Shown here: positions 33,838 through 43,918 of the stretch, in pieces | How positions within the stretch are numbered: position 1 is the first letter of the stretch | Layout: every line of letters starts with the position of its first letter | NCBI GenBank assembly: GCA_041392845.1 | Contig: JAWKLG010000010.1 | Span: forward strand, 145,957 to 209,956 | Direction of reading: 5' to 3' | DNA length: 64,000 nt | From: JAGQWW01 sp041392845 | GTDB taxonomy: Bacteria > Bacteroidota > Bacteroidia > Chitinophagales > Saprospiraceae | The notes under the pieces: model-generated | Told to the model about the DNA's origin: nothing | Database searches by the model: none | What the model saw: only the letters and a program-made list of their open reading frames with translations | Made by a program: the position numbers and the translations under genes

Positions 33838-36800
33838 ATGGCACGTAATCTACTTTTAACCTTAATCCTTGGAATGTTCTCGGTGGCAATGATTGCCCAG
33901 ACATCCCTGGGGGGTACTGTTACTGACGAGGAAACCGGGGAACCGGTACTTTTTGGTAACGTTACCATTTACAAAGAAGGAGTGTTTATCACGGGTGTTC
34001 AGACAGACTTGGATGGGAACTATAACTTTGCCAATATTGACCCAGGTGTCTACGACGTTGAAGCATCCTATGTTGGTTTGCAAACCCAAAGGGTTGCAGG
34101 AGTACAGGTTTTTGCTGGTAAAGCAAATAAACTTGACATTCAACTAGGTGCAGGTGGTATCAATCTTGAAGAGGTTGTAGTTGTTGACTACAAAGTACCT
34201 CTTATCGAACAGGATAACACTACTCAGGGTAGAACCATCACCAGTGATGACATCAAGAGTTTGCCTACTCGTAATATTGCTGCTTTGGCAGCAAACGCAG
34301 CCGGGGTTTCTCAGGCTGATGAGGGTGACGGTCTTTTTATGAAAGGTTCCAGAAGTGATGGAACTTATTATTATGTAGATGGTATCAGGGTTCAGGGTAA
34401 CCTAGTTCCTGAAACGGAAATTGACCAATTACAGGTTATTACCGGAGGTATCGAAGCTCAATATGGTGACGTAACCGGAGGTATCATTTCTATTACTACC
34501 AAAGGGCCTTCCAATGAGTTTTCAGGTTCTGTTGATGCAGAAACTTCAGAATACCTTGATCCATACAGAAATAGCCTGGTAGGTTTGAGTTTATCAGGTC
34601 CTATTCTTAAAAATAGTGAAGGTCAGTCTATTTTAGGTTTCCGTTTGGCGGGTCGTTATACTTATAGATATGATGATGATCCACCGGCAATTCCTGTTTA
34701 CCGTGTTACGGATGAGAAATTGAAAGAACTGGAAGCAAATCCTGTATTGCCATTTGGTAATGGTGGTAAAGTAATTGCTGCTGAAGAGGTAGTAGGTCCA
34801 AATGATGTTCAGGCATTGGATGCCAGACCTTATGAAGATAGAAAAATCGCCAACCTTACTGCAAAATTGGATGCCAGATTATCTGAAGCAGTAGACGTAA
34901 CGCTGAGTGGTTCTTATGCACAAAGCATTAACCGCTTTACACCGGACAGATGGGCAGTTTACAATAGCCATAATAATCCTTACGATACACAAACTGACTA
35001 TAGAGGTAATTTCAGATTCCGTCACCGTTTGGGAACCCAGGGAGCTTCAGGAAGTGACGGCGAGCAAAAAATCTCTCCTATCCAGAATGCTTCTTATATC
35101 ATTCAGGTAGGATTTGAAAAGAACTTTGCAGACAGAAGTGATTTCCAGCATGGAGACAATTTGTTTGACTATGGTTACATAGGAAACTGGGACTATACCT
35201 GGGAACCACAAATTACATTTGATCAAAATGGGGGTGCGCAGCATACCGACTTTACCAGACAGTTCAATAATTATACTCCAGGTACAGTTAACCCTGTTTT
35301 GGCAGCTTACAATAATAGTTCTGATTTTGATGATGTAAACGATATCGAAGTAAGAAATGGTCAGGTTTCATCATTGTACCAAAGAGCATTCGACTTCCAC
35401 CAAAACGTAGGTTTTGTTTATGACCTGTTCCGCAAACAAGAAGACGATATCGTTACTGTTAACCTAACAGGTAACTTCGACTTGCTAACTTCCAAGAGTT
35501 CTAATAAAGGACGTCACAACGTTCAGTTCGGTATTATGTACGAGCAAAGAACACTTAGAAGATATGACGTGAATCCATTTGACCTTTGGGTTCTTGGTGA
35601 CCAATTGGCCAACCGACACATCCTTGGTGTTGACACAAATAAAGTAGTTAGTCAAATAGGTTTCCCTCAAGGTTTCGGTGATACATTATATGTTGATGTT
35701 TACGACAAATTGATTGATACAGTTACTTATCAAAACTCCAGATTTTTCAGACAGATTCGTAATCTTACCGGGCAGGGACTAAGGGACTATGTAAACGTCC
35801 AGGGTATTTCTCCGGAAGATATGACCTTGTCTATGTTTAGTGCTCAGGAGTTAAATGACCAGAATAACCTGCTTTATTATGGTTATGATTATTTAGGTAA
35901 CAAGCTTGATCCTACAGTTACTTTTGATGATTTCTTTACCTCCAGAAATGCAGATGGAATTCGTGATTTCCCTGTTGCTGCCATGAGGCCAATTTATGCT
36001 TCCGCGTACATTCAGGATAAATTTACTTTCAAAGACATCATCTTCCGTTTAGGTCTTCGTGTAGACCGTTACGATGCTAATACCAAAGTATTGAAGGATC
36101 CATATTCTTTGTATGAAATTATGGGTGCAGGTGATTTCCATGGTGAGTTTGGTGGTGAAAGACCAGGTAATATTGGAGATGACTTTAAAGTATACGTAAC
36201 TACAGATAATGGAGAAGAAATCAAAGCTTACCGTGATGGAGATCAGTGGTACCGTGCAAACGGAACTCCTGTGAATGATGGTAACCAGATTTTTGAATCA
36301 GGTGGATTGGTATTCCCTAAGATTAAAAATGTTGAGGCTCGTACCAATACCAACTACATCAAATCTGAGAACTTCCAGCAAGATGCTGCTTTGAAAGATT
36401 ATGAAGTACAGGTAAACTGGATGCCACGTTTGGCTTTCTCTTTCCCTATTTCTGACGAAGCAAACTTCTTTGCTCACTACGATATCCTTGTTCAGCGTCC
36501 AGCTTCCAACAACATCGTTACCGCATTGGATTACTTCTATTTCATTGAAAACTTTGAAAATGGTAGAAGAAACATACCAAAGAACAATGCAAACTTGCTT
36601 CCTGAAAGAACAGTAGACTATGAAGTTGGTTTCCAGCAGAAATTGTCCAACACTTCTGCTTTGAAAATTGCTGCATACTATAAGGAGATGAGGAACATGA
36701 TCCAGAGACGTACATATCTATATGTTCCTAACCTTATTACTTACGATACTTACGACAACCAGGATTTCGGAACAGTTAAAGGTTTCACCTTTACATACGA

Positions 36801-37476
36801 CTTGCGTCGTACCGGAAACATCCAGGCTCAGGTTGCTTATACCTTACAATATGCTGATGGTACGGGTTCTGATCCTAACTCACAAAGAGGTTTGACCCAA
36901 AGAGGAAACCTTAGAACCTTGTTCCCATTGAGCTTTGACGAGCGTCACCGTTTCAACATTAACCTTGATTATCGTTACGGTAAGGGCAAGAAATACAATG
37001 GTCCTGTAATCGCTGGTACTGACATTCTTGCTAATACAGGATTAAATGTTCAGGCAGTTGCAGTTTCTGGTCGTCCTTATACTCAGAAATTGGTTCCTGC
37101 ACGTTTTGGCGGAGATGGTACAGTTGGTGCAATCAACGGTGCAAGACTTCCTTGGAACTTTACGATCAACGCAAGATTGGATAAATCATTTACCCTTGGT
37201 GGTGGTGATGGTAGAAAAGGATTGGATTGTAATGTTTATATCCGTGTATCCAACTTGTTGAATACTCAAAACTGGAGAAATGTTTATGCTGCAAGTGGTA
37301 CTCCATACGATGATGGTTTCTTGCAGTCATCAAGAGGTCAGCAAGAAATCAATGCTTTGGTTTCTTCAAACAGAAATCTTGACAACTACCTTGCATCTTA
37401 CCAGTGGAGAATGTTGAATGCAGACTACTTCAGTTTGCCAAGAAGAATTTTCATTGGTGCTCAATTTGGATTCTAA
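33838..37476 (+). CDS. TonB-dependent outer membrane receptor
   Basis: Outer membrane receptor of 1212 residues. A signal peptide (MARNLLLTLILGMFSVAMIAQ) is followed by a carboxypeptidase-regulatory-like beta-sandwich (about 25-105: GGTVTDEETGEPVLFGNVTIYKEGV, GVYDVEASYVGLQTQ), then the plug domain (about 115-225: PLIEQDNTTQGRTITSDDIKSLPTRN, MKGSRSDGTYYYVDGIRV, YGDVTGGIISITTKGPSN), and a 22-strand barrel to a C-terminal F (RRIFIGAQFGF). No SusD gene follows, so it is not a SusC/D pair. It is the first of three genes with short gaps (28 bases or 40 to the chosen start of the second gene, then about 66 bases) that seem to be one operon and share a biased, probably highly expressed codon use. Confidence 0.93.
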   Translation: MARNLLLTLILGMFSVAMIAQTSLGGTVTDEETGEPVLFGNVTIYKEGVFITGVQTDLDGNYNFANIDPGVYDVEASYVGLQTQRVAGVQVFAGKANKLDIQLGAGGINLEEVVVVDYKVPLIEQDNTTQGRTITSDDIKSLPTRNIAALAANAAGVSQADEGDGLFMKGSRSDGTYYYVDGIRVQGNLVPETEIDQLQVITGGIEAQYGDVTGGIISITTKGPSNEFSGSVDAETSEYLDPYRNSLVGLSLSGPILKNSEGQSILGFRLAGRYTYRYDDDPPAIPVYRVTDEKLKELEANPVLPFGNGGKVIAAEEVVGPNDVQALDARPYEDRKIANLTAKLDARLSEAVDVTLSGSYAQSINRFTPDRWAVYNSHNNPYDTQTDYRGNFRFRHRLGTQGASGSDGEQKISPIQNASYIIQVGFEKNFADRSDFQHGDNLFDYGYIGNWDYTWEPQITFDQNGGAQHTDFTRQFNNYTPGTVNPVLAAYNNSSDFDDVNDIEVRNGQVSSLYQRAFDFHQNVGFVYDLFRKQEDDIVTVNLTGNFDLLTSKSSNKGRHNVQFGIMYEQRTLRRYDVNPFDLWVLGDQLANRHILGVDTNKVVSQIGFPQGFGDTLYVDVYDKLIDTVTYQNSRFFRQIRNLTGQGLRDYVNVQGISPEDMTLSMFSAQELNDQNNLLYYGYDYLGNKLDPTVTFDDFFTSRNADGIRDFPVAAMRPIYASAYIQDKFTFKDIIFRLGLRVDRYDANTKVLKDPYSLYEIMGAGDFHGEFGGERPGNIGDDFKVYVTTDNGEEIKAYRDGDQWYRANGTPVNDGNQIFESGGLVFPKIKNVEARTNTNYIKSENFQQDAALKDYEVQVNWMPRLAFSFPISDEANFFAHYDILVQRPASNNIVTALDYFYFIENFENGRRNIPKNNANLLPERTVDYEVGFQQKLSNTSALKIAAYYKEMRNMIQRRTYLYVPNLITYDTYDNQDFGTVKGFTFTYDLRRTGNIQAQVAYTLQYADGTGSDPNSQRGLTQRGNLRTLFPLSFDERHRFNINLDYRYGKGKKYNGPVIAGTDILANTGLNVQAVAVSGRPYTQKLVPARFGGDGTVGAINGARLPWNFTINARLDKSFTLGGGDGRKGLDCNVYIRVSNLLNTQNWRNVYAASGTPYDDGFLQSSRGQQEINALVSSNRNLDNYLASYQWRMLNADYFSLPRRIFIGAQFGF

Positions 37477-37516
37477 AATTTGAAAATCAGTTTAGAAAAA
37501 TAAAATGGATATTAAT

Positions 37517-40500
37517 ATGAAAAATATAAAGTACTACTTATTAGGACTTTTCTGCCTGGCAATGTTTGGGGCTGCCCAAGCACACATAGGTCCGGGTACG
37601 AAAAAAGCTCCTGCTAAGCGTGCAGTGCAGAACAGAGGAGGAGACTGTGCTCCTGCGACTGCAAATATTGATCAGGAGATCAATAACGTTCGTGCGCGTC
37701 TTTTGAATGGTGGTGATGTTTGGTGGGATGGCGACAATGGTCGTTACATTGTACCAAAAGTAGCTGCCGGCCAACCAGAAGTTTCTTCACTTTTCGCCGG
37801 TGCAGTTTGGATTGGTGGATTTGACCCTGGTGGAAACTTGAAAATTGCTGCTCAGACTTATGGTACAGCACAAGGTAACACGGACTTCTGGCCTGGGCCT
37901 TTGGATCCGTTTACAGGTGGTGTTGACAAAGCAACTTGTACCAACTGGGACAGATTCTTTAAAGTAACTGCTGCAGAAATCCGCGAACACCTAAGAAATG
38001 TTGAGGCAGCAGAAGCAGGAGAAATTGCTTATACAGAGGATATGATTCCTCAGGGTGTAAAAGGATGGCCTGCAAAAGGAAATCCTTACTTCTTTGATGT
38101 TTGGAATTTTGACCTTCCAAATACAGGTCAGGGATTGGCCGGATTCTTTGAGCCGGGTGATTCAAAAGATGGAATTTATGATCCTCTTCAAGGGGACTTC
38201 CCAATCATCGAAATCATCGGATGTTCTGATTTTGATCTTCCTAACGATCCTGATGTTCCGCAATTTGCCGATGAGATGATTTTCTGGATTTACAACGATA
38301 ATGGTGGTGTTCACACTGAATCTCAGGGTGATGCCATCCAGATGGAAGTCCAGGTCCAGACTTTTGCTTATGCTACCAATGACTTCATCAACGACATGAC
38401 CTTCCAACGTTATAAGTTGATCAACCGTGCAACTGAGGATATCACTTCTTGTTATTTCTCAATGTGGGTTGACCCGGATTTGGGATGTTATACAGATGAT
38501 TATATCGGTTGTGACACTGCAAGAAGTTTGATGTTTGTTTACAACCAGGATGCAACTGATGGTCAGACAGGCTGTTCTTGCCCTGGTGGTGTAAATACCT
38601 ACTGTACAGATGTTCCAATTTTGGGAGTGGATTATTTCCGTGGTCCAAAAGGTAGAATTCCGGTGATTGATTCTATTACAGGTGATACCGTAATCGATCC
38701 TTTGACCGGGCTTCCATTAGACACTTTGGTAGAATTAGGTATGTCTTCATTTACCTACTACAACAACCCATCAGTTGGTAATCCTCAACCAGGTACTACC
38801 GACCCACAGACCGCAAACGAGTTTTACAACTACATCACCGGTAGATGGAGAGATGGTTCTGCCTTCCAATTTGGCGGTACAGGTTACAACACAGGTGGAG
38901 AGGAAATTGATTATGCCTTCCCAAGTAATCCTAGCTGTAGTGATGGAGATGCCTGCTGGTCTATGTGTACTGAAGGTCTGGGAGAAGGTGACCGTCGTAC
39001 GCTTCAAGCTACAGGTCCATTTACCCTGAAACCAGGAGATGTTAATGAGTTGATCGTGGGGGTAGTTTGGATTCCAAAAGAAGATTATCCTTGTCCTGAT
39101 ATCACCAACCTAAGAAAGGCGGATGATGTATCTCAGGCCTTGTTTGATAACTGTTTCGAAATTACAGATGGTCCGGATGCACCGGATGTTGACTGGATTG
39201 AGTTAGATAAAGAAATCATCGGTATCCTTACCAACGATGAACAAAGATCAAATAATGCTTTCGAGGCTTACGCTCAGGAAGACCTACAGGCTCCTAAATC
39301 ATTGCCTGAAGAGGAGAAATTGTATCGTTTTGAGGGATATAAAGTATTCCAATTGGTAAGTCCAAATGTTTCAAGAAATAGTCTTACTGACCCTACTCAG
39401 GCGAAACTGGTATTCCAATCAGACATTGATAATGGTGTAGGAAAAATTTTCAACTGGGAAGCGGTTGACAATCCAAATGATGGCCAACCAAACCTTTGGG
39501 TTCCTGAAGAACAGGTATTGGCTTCTAATCCGGATAGAGGATTGAGACATACTTTCCGTATCACAGAAGACTTGTTCACGAGAACTACCAATACAAGACT
39601 CGTTAATCATAAGAAATACTACTTCATTGCAATTGCTTACGCACACAACAATTATGAATTGTTTGATCCATACGCAGGAGGTGGTGTAGGAGCTGGACAA
39701 CCAAGACCTTACATCGAAGGACGTAAAGGTGCAGATGGTGGAGCCATTAAAATCTATACCGTAATTCCAAGACCTATCGGTTATGAAGTGCTTCAATCTG
39801 AATATGGTGACGGTGCTGAAATTACAAGAATCGATGGCCGTGGTGCCGGAGGACATTTCCTTGATATGATTGATGAGTCCAGAGAAAATATTATCAATAA
39901 CAACTATGATGGAACCATCACATACAAAGAAGGTCGTGGACCATTTGAAATCACAGTGTTTAACCCACTTGATGTTAAAGATGGTACTTTCGAATTGTCT
40001 TTCTATGATGAGAATATGAACAATGCTCAGTTGGATCAGGAAGTTCGCTGGAGATTGAAAAATCTTGACAATCCTTCAGAGGTTATTGAGGCTGAAAGAA
40101 CGATAGACCAATTGAATGAGCAGATTCTTCCAAGTTATGGATTCTCCATTACCATTAAAGATGGTTTGTTGCCAGGTAATAATGAAAATGGTGTAGGAGA
40201 TCCTGCCAATGGTGCTATTGGTTATGAAGAAGTATATTCTGATGACCTGGCAGGTGAATGGTTGACAGGTTTACCTTCTTCCGGGCTGTTTGGTAGAAAT
40301 CCATTGATGTTGACTGGTCCAAACCAGGAAGACAATGCACTGGATCCTTCTCAGGCTTACACTCAATTAGGACCTGGAACATGGTATCCTTACTACCTGC
40401 TAAACTACAGAGCTGACCCTACAGGATTTGGTTATGTTAGTCCGGTGTGGCCTGCACAGGGAGGTTTGGTTAGACAGCAGATGGATTTGGAAGATTTGAA

Positions 40501-41641
40501 CAATGTTGATATTGTTTTCACATCTGACAAATCGAAATGGAGTCGTTGTGTGGTGGTTGAAACTACTTCACCATCTATGATTTCTGTAGGACTTGAGACC
40601 TTAAATAATGCCAATCATTTTGATACCAGAAGAGATTCATCTGTAACAAAAGATGATCTTGATAATGATGGATTCCCAGATGTAGATAAAGATGACGGTA
40701 TTGGAATGGGATGGTTCCCAGGTTATGCCATCGATGTTGAGACTGGTCAACGATTGAATATTTTCTTTGGGGAAGCTTCCATCTACAGATGTGATGAGCC
40801 AACACTTCAGGCAATTCTTCAGCCTTGTGAAAATGGTTTGTTCTTAGACGGTAATCCAACCGGAGCGGATATGATGTTCAATCCAACGAGCCAGGATGTT
40901 CTTTTGAATGTTCCTCAAGGATTCCAGGGTCCTTGGCAGGGAATTTTGGGCGGTAACCACAATATTTATGTGACCAAACAACCATACGACAGTTGTAAAA
41001 TTATCAGAAGCAACCTTCAAGGTGCCTCACCATTGTTGAAGGCGAGGGCTTTAAGAGAGGTTACATGGACGACCATGCCTTACTTGAATCCAGGTTTTTC
41101 TATGAGATCTTACAAGGATGGTTTGATTCCTAATGACTTGATTGTTAAGCTTCGTGTTGATCATCCTTTCGAAGTATTCACTGCAACCGGTGAAAACAAT
41201 GGTTATCCGAGGTATGAGTTTACGCTAAACAATAGAAGTGCTCTAGAAATTACTACTGAAGAGCAGTTCGACGAGGCTTTGGCCAATATTAATGTTGTAC
41301 CAAATCCATATTACGGATTCTCAGCTTACGAAAATTCTCCATTCTCAACTGTTGTGAAGATTACCAATCTTCCTGCAAAGTGTGAAGTTTCTATCTACAG
41401 TTTAGATGGTAAATTCATACGCCGCTACAACAGAGATGAACAGGGAATTGTACCAGATGGAAACAACAGAGCCATTGCTCAATCTCAAATTTATCCTGAC
41501 CTCGAGTGGGATTTGAAAAACAATAAAGGTATTCCTGTAGCTTCAGGTATCTATTTAATTCATGTAAAAGCTCCGGGTTATGGTGAGCGCGTATTGAAGT
41601 GGTTTGGTATTCCACGTCAGTATGACCCAACCGGACTATAA
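37517..41641 (+). CDS. Very large secreted protein, probably T9SS-exported
   Basis: Exported protein of 1374 residues (start at 37517; an ATG four codons upstream is also possible). The signal peptide is KYYLLGLFCLAMFGAAQA. No named catalytic family was recognised. The body is rich in Asp, Asn, Gly and aromatic residues, with Ca-binding-like Asp-rich runs (DLDNDGFPDVDKDDGIGMGW near 1050 is typical of thrombospondin type-3/calcium loops) and several cysteine-rich patches. The end (from about 1260: INVVPNPYYGFSAYEN, VEIS-like and IYSLDGKFIRRY, IYLIHVKAPGYGERVLKW) resembles the FlgD-like / C-terminal sorting modules of T9SS proteins, but is not the canonical type-A form. It lies between a TonB receptor and a PorV-like gene, which supports a surface function. 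Its specific role is unknown. Confidence 0.8.
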   Translation: MKNIKYYLLGLFCLAMFGAAQAHIGPGTKKAPAKRAVQNRGGDCAPATANIDQEINNVRARLLNGGDVWWDGDNGRYIVPKVAAGQPEVSSLFAGAVWIGGFDPGGNLKIAAQTYGTAQGNTDFWPGPLDPFTGGVDKATCTNWDRFFKVTAAEIREHLRNVEAAEAGEIAYTEDMIPQGVKGWPAKGNPYFFDVWNFDLPNTGQGLAGFFEPGDSKDGIYDPLQGDFPIIEIIGCSDFDLPNDPDVPQFADEMIFWIYNDNGGVHTESQGDAIQMEVQVQTFAYATNDFINDMTFQRYKLINRATEDITSCYFSMWVDPDLGCYTDDYIGCDTARSLMFVYNQDATDGQTGCSCPGGVNTYCTDVPILGVDYFRGPKGRIPVIDSITGDTVIDPLTGLPLDTLVELGMSSFTYYNNPSVGNPQPGTTDPQTANEFYNYITGRWRDGSAFQFGGTGYNTGGEEIDYAFPSNPSCSDGDACWSMCTEGLGEGDRRTLQATGPFTLKPGDVNELIVGVVWIPKEDYPCPDITNLRKADDVSQALFDNCFEITDGPDAPDVDWIELDKEIIGILTNDEQRSNNAFEAYAQEDLQAPKSLPEEEKLYRFEGYKVFQLVSPNVSRNSLTDPTQAKLVFQSDIDNGVGKIFNWEAVDNPNDGQPNLWVPEEQVLASNPDRGLRHTFRITEDLFTRTTNTRLVNHKKYYFIAIAYAHNNYELFDPYAGGGVGAGQPRPYIEGRKGADGGAIKIYTVIPRPIGYEVLQSEYGDGAEITRIDGRGAGGHFLDMIDESRENIINNNYDGTITYKEGRGPFEITVFNPLDVKDGTFELSFYDENMNNAQLDQEVRWRLKNLDNPSEVIEAERTIDQLNEQILPSYGFSITIKDGLLPGNNENGVGDPANGAIGYEEVYSDDLAGEWLTGLPSSGLFGRNPLMLTGPNQEDNALDPSQAYTQLGPGTWYPYYLLNYRADPTGFGYVSPVWPAQGGLVRQQMDLEDLNNVDIVFTSDKSKWSRCVVVETTSPSMISVGLETLNNANHFDTRRDSSVTKDDLDNDGFPDVDKDDGIGMGWFPGYAIDVETGQRLNIFFGEASIYRCDEPTLQAILQPCENGLFLDGNPTGADMMFNPTSQDVLLNVPQGFQGPWQGILGGNHNIYVTKQPYDSCKIIRSNLQGASPLLKARALREVTWTTMPYLNPGFSMRSYKDGLIPNDLIVKLRVDHPFEVFTATGENNGYPRYEFTLNNRSALEITTEEQFDEALANINVVPNPYYGFSAYENSPFSTVVKITNLPAKCEVSIYSLDGKFIRRYNRDEQGIVPDGNNRAIAQSQIYPDLEWDLKNNKGIPVASGIYLIHVKAPGYGERVLKWFGIPRQYDPTGL

Positions 41642-41649
41642 AATAAAAT

Positions 41650-41680
41650 GGCAGGGGAGCCCTGGTGGTTCCCCGCCTAT
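41650..41680 (+). promoter_or_regulatory. Intercistronic hairpin between the giant protein and the PorV-like gene
   Basis: GGC, a bulged A and GGGGA pair with TCCCC and GCC about 10 bases later. There is no T-run, so it is more likely an mRNA processing or stability element than a terminator. Confidence 0.4.
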
Positions 41681-41707
41681 TCAAAGAATTGAAAAAGGAT
41701 AATAATC

Positions 41708-42772
41708 ATGAATAAACTTTTTTACACTTTCATATGCCTATTGGCCGGTACCATGCTTTTTGCAGGTAATCCTGACCGTCAGGGTGAAGCAGGAGCCTAT
41801 GAGCTTTTGATGAACCCATGGGCAAGAAGCGCAGGTTTACATACTTTGAATACATCAAATATTTCAGGTGTGGAGGCTTTGCGTTTGAATCCTGCCGGTT
41901 TGGTTCGTATCAATCGCACCGAATTGGTTTTTGGCCATACCCAATATTTGAGTGGTACGGATATCAATTTTAATGCATTTGGTATCAGCCAAAAATCTGG
42001 AAAAAGTGGTGCCTTTGGTGTAAGTATCATGGCCGTTAACTTTGGAGACATCCAGGAGACAACTGTTGATCAACCAGAAGGAACAGGTGGTACCTTTACT
42101 CCCAGCTGGTTCAACATTGGATTGTCTTATGCTCATATGTTTGAGAACAAAGTATCTGTAGGTCTGACCTTCAGAGCAGTTTCTGAATCTACTTCTGAGG
42201 TTTCTGCGTTTGGCTTTGCAATTGATGCGGGCGTGCAATACGTAACTGGTCCTCAGGACAATGTTAAGTTTGGTATTTCTCTAAGAAATATTGGTTCTCC
42301 AATGACTTTCAAAGGACAGGGATTGTCTGAGAGTTTGACGCCACCTGCCAGTGAAGGAAACGTTCCAGAACTTTCAGGTTATCAGCTTAGCTACTTCACT
42401 CGTTCTCAGGATTTCGAACTTCCTTCTGCCTTGAATATTGGAGTATCTTACGATTTCTTGTTTGGCAGTAATATGCGTTTGACTGCATTGGGTAACTTTA
42501 CTTCCAATTCATTCTCTCGCGACGTGATTGGAGGTGGTCTTGAGTTCAGTCTCAACGATATGTTTATGTTGAGAGGTGCTTACAAATACGATGTAGGTTC
42601 TAATACTGGGACCATCGATGATGCTCCAATCTATACCGGACCTAGTGCAGGTGTTACTGTTCAGGTACCTACCAAAAAAGGTAGCGACAACAAAATTGGT
42701 ATCGATTACGCTTACCGTGTAACCAAATTATTCAATGGTACACATAACATTGCTGTTCGCTTTAATATGTAA
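41708..42772 (+). CDS. PorV/PorQ-family outer membrane protein
   Basis: Outer membrane beta-barrel of 354 residues with signal peptide MNKLFYTFICLLAGTMLFA. It has the family N-terminus (AGAYELLMNPWARSAGLHTLNT and VEALRLNPAGL, in which the LNPAGL block is typical of PorV/UPF0164 proteins) and then alternating beta strands (SKKSGAFGVSIMAVNFGD, SYAHMFENKVSVGLTFRAVSE, and so on) ending in AVRFNM. PorV is the T9SS shuttle that carries cargo to the attachment complex; related PorV-like proteins are often paired with particular cargo. The gene is third in the TonB receptor - giant protein operon, so it is probably dedicated to that giant protein. It is shorter in loop content than canonical PorV, so use as the general PorV is not claimed. 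Confidence 0.88.
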   Translation: MNKLFYTFICLLAGTMLFAGNPDRQGEAGAYELLMNPWARSAGLHTLNTSNISGVEALRLNPAGLVRINRTELVFGHTQYLSGTDINFNAFGISQKSGKSGAFGVSIMAVNFGDIQETTVDQPEGTGGTFTPSWFNIGLSYAHMFENKVSVGLTFRAVSESTSEVSAFGFAIDAGVQYVTGPQDNVKFGISLRNIGSPMTFKGQGLSESLTPPASEGNVPELSGYQLSYFTRSQDFELPSALNIGVSYDFLFGSNMRLTALGNFTSNSFSRDVIGGGLEFSLNDMFMLRGAYKYDVGSNTGTIDDAPIYTGPSAGVTVQVPTKKGSDNKIGIDYAYRVTKLFNGTHNIAVRFNM

Positions 42773-42789
42773 TTAAAGAATTGAATACT

Positions 42790-42819
42790 TTCAAAGTTGG
42801 CCATTAAAGCTTAACTTTG
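42790..42819 (+). promoter_or_regulatory. Promoter-like sequence abutting a terminator
   Basis: TTC (42790-42792), 19 bases, TAACTTTG (42812-42819) fits the promoter consensus. Predicted transcription starts about 42826, directly before a long terminator hairpin at 42830. Confidence 0.4.
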
Positions 42820-42829
42820 CAGTTAAATG

Positions 42830-42876
42830 AGACAAGAACGTTTCTGGTGGTGAATCAGAAGCGTTCTTGTCTTTTA
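42830..42876 (+). terminator. Strong terminator after the PorV-like gene
   Basis: AGACAAGAACG and, after a one-base offset, TTCTG pair with CAGAA and CGTTCTTGTCT (42830-42845 with 42856-42872), making a stem of about 16 pairs followed by TTTTATT. It ends the three-gene operon. Confidence 0.85.
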
Positions 42877-43013
42877 TTATTTGAGCAGCAAACCAATAGC
42901 CTTTTCAAAGGTTACTTCCAGGCAAATTATTTTCAAAAAAATTAACTGGTTAAAATGGTAATGGCCTTTATGCCTTTGCTGTGCACGATTCTAGTAACTT
43001 AAATTTATTTAAC

Positions 43014-43487
43014 ATGTCTAAATACGTATACCTGACCAAAGAGGGTTATGAGAAATTGAAAGCCGACCTGGATGAGTTAAAAACGAATGGTAGGGCTGAG
43101 GCGGCAAAAGCTATTGCAGAGGCAAGAGATAAAGGAGACCTTTCAGAAAATGCAGAATACGATGCAGCAAAAGATGCCCAGGGAATGTTGGAAATGAAAA
43201 TCAGTGAGATGGAAACTACCCTGGCCAATGCGCGCTTAATTGATACCAGTCAATTGGATAATTCCAAAGTGGCGATTCTTACCAAAGTAACCATTCGTAA
43301 TGCCGCTAACAAGAAAGAGGTAACTTATCAATTGGTTTCTGAAACGGAGGCTAATTTGAAAGAAAAGAAAATTTCAGTAGATTCTCCTATCGGAACCGGT
43401 CTTTTGGGGAAAGCTGTTGGCGAAATTGCTGAAGTACAAACACCTGCCGGCACCGTTAAATTTGAAATCGTTGATATTCAAATCTAA
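43014..43487 (+). CDS. greA: Transcription elongation factor GreA
   Basis: Rescues backtracked RNA polymerase by stimulating transcript cleavage. The ATG at 43014 gives the 157-residue family length; an ATG 11 codons upstream adds a non-conserved tail. The N-terminal coiled-coil (YVYLTKEGYEKLKADLDELK, AAKAIAEARDKGDLSENAEYDAAKDAQ) carries the conserved acidic tip residues near DLSENAEYD, and the C-terminal FKBP-like domain contains KVTIRNAANKKEVTYQLVSETEANLKEKKIS, DSPIGTGLLGKAVGEIAEVQTPAG. A TGCCTTTG sequence about 40 bases upstream may be its promoter. HIT protein follows after five bases, so both are one operon. Confidence 0.96.
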   Translation: MSKYVYLTKEGYEKLKADLDELKTNGRAEAAKAIAEARDKGDLSENAEYDAAKDAQGMLEMKISEMETTLANARLIDTSQLDNSKVAILTKVTIRNAANKKEVTYQLVSETEANLKEKKISVDSPIGTGLLGKAVGEIAEVQTPAGTVKFEIVDIQI

Positions 43488-43492
43488 TAATC

Positions 43493-43894
43493 ATGCCTAC
43501 CATTTTTACAAAAATCATCAGCGGAGAAATCCCTAGCTACAAAGTTGCTGAAACTGAAAAACACCTTGCTTTTTTAGACATCAGACCTTTAGCTAAAGGG
43601 CATACTTTGTGTATTCCTAAAAAGGAAAATGATTTTATTTATGACCTACCTGATAATGAATTAACAGAGCTGGTCTTATTCTCTAAAAAGATTGCCCTGA
43701 TTTTGCGTGACAAGATGGACTGCAAAAGGGTAGGGGTTACTGTTATAGGTACAGAAGTACCACATACACATATTCATTTGGTTCCTTTTCAAAAGGAAAG
43801 CCAAATGTGTTTCGATTCTCCTCGTGTTGAAATGAGCCCGGAAGAAATGACTCAATTGGCTGCAAACCTAAAAGCAGAATTTGACAATTTATAA
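43493..43894 (+). CDS. HIT-family nucleotide-binding protein
   Basis: Cytoplasmic protein of 133 residues from the histidine triad family (nucleoside-phosphoramidate hydrolase-like). The N-terminus IFTKIISGEIPSYKVAETEKHLAFLDIRPLAKGHTLCIPKK is the classic HIT fold start, and the triad is HTHIHLVP (residues about 93-99). The substrate is not known; Hint-type proteins cleave AMP-amines. The five-base gap to greA shows an operon, a pairing found in many Bacteroidota. It is convergent with ruvC, whose stop lies 24 bases away. Confidence 0.93.
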   Translation: MPTIFTKIISGEIPSYKVAETEKHLAFLDIRPLAKGHTLCIPKKENDFIYDLPDNELTELVLFSKKIALILRDKMDCKRVGVTVIGTEVPHTHIHLVPFQKESQMCFDSPRVEMSPEEMTQLAANLKAEFDNL

Positions 43895-43918
43895 TTTTAA
43901 GAGGAATGGAAATCCGAT

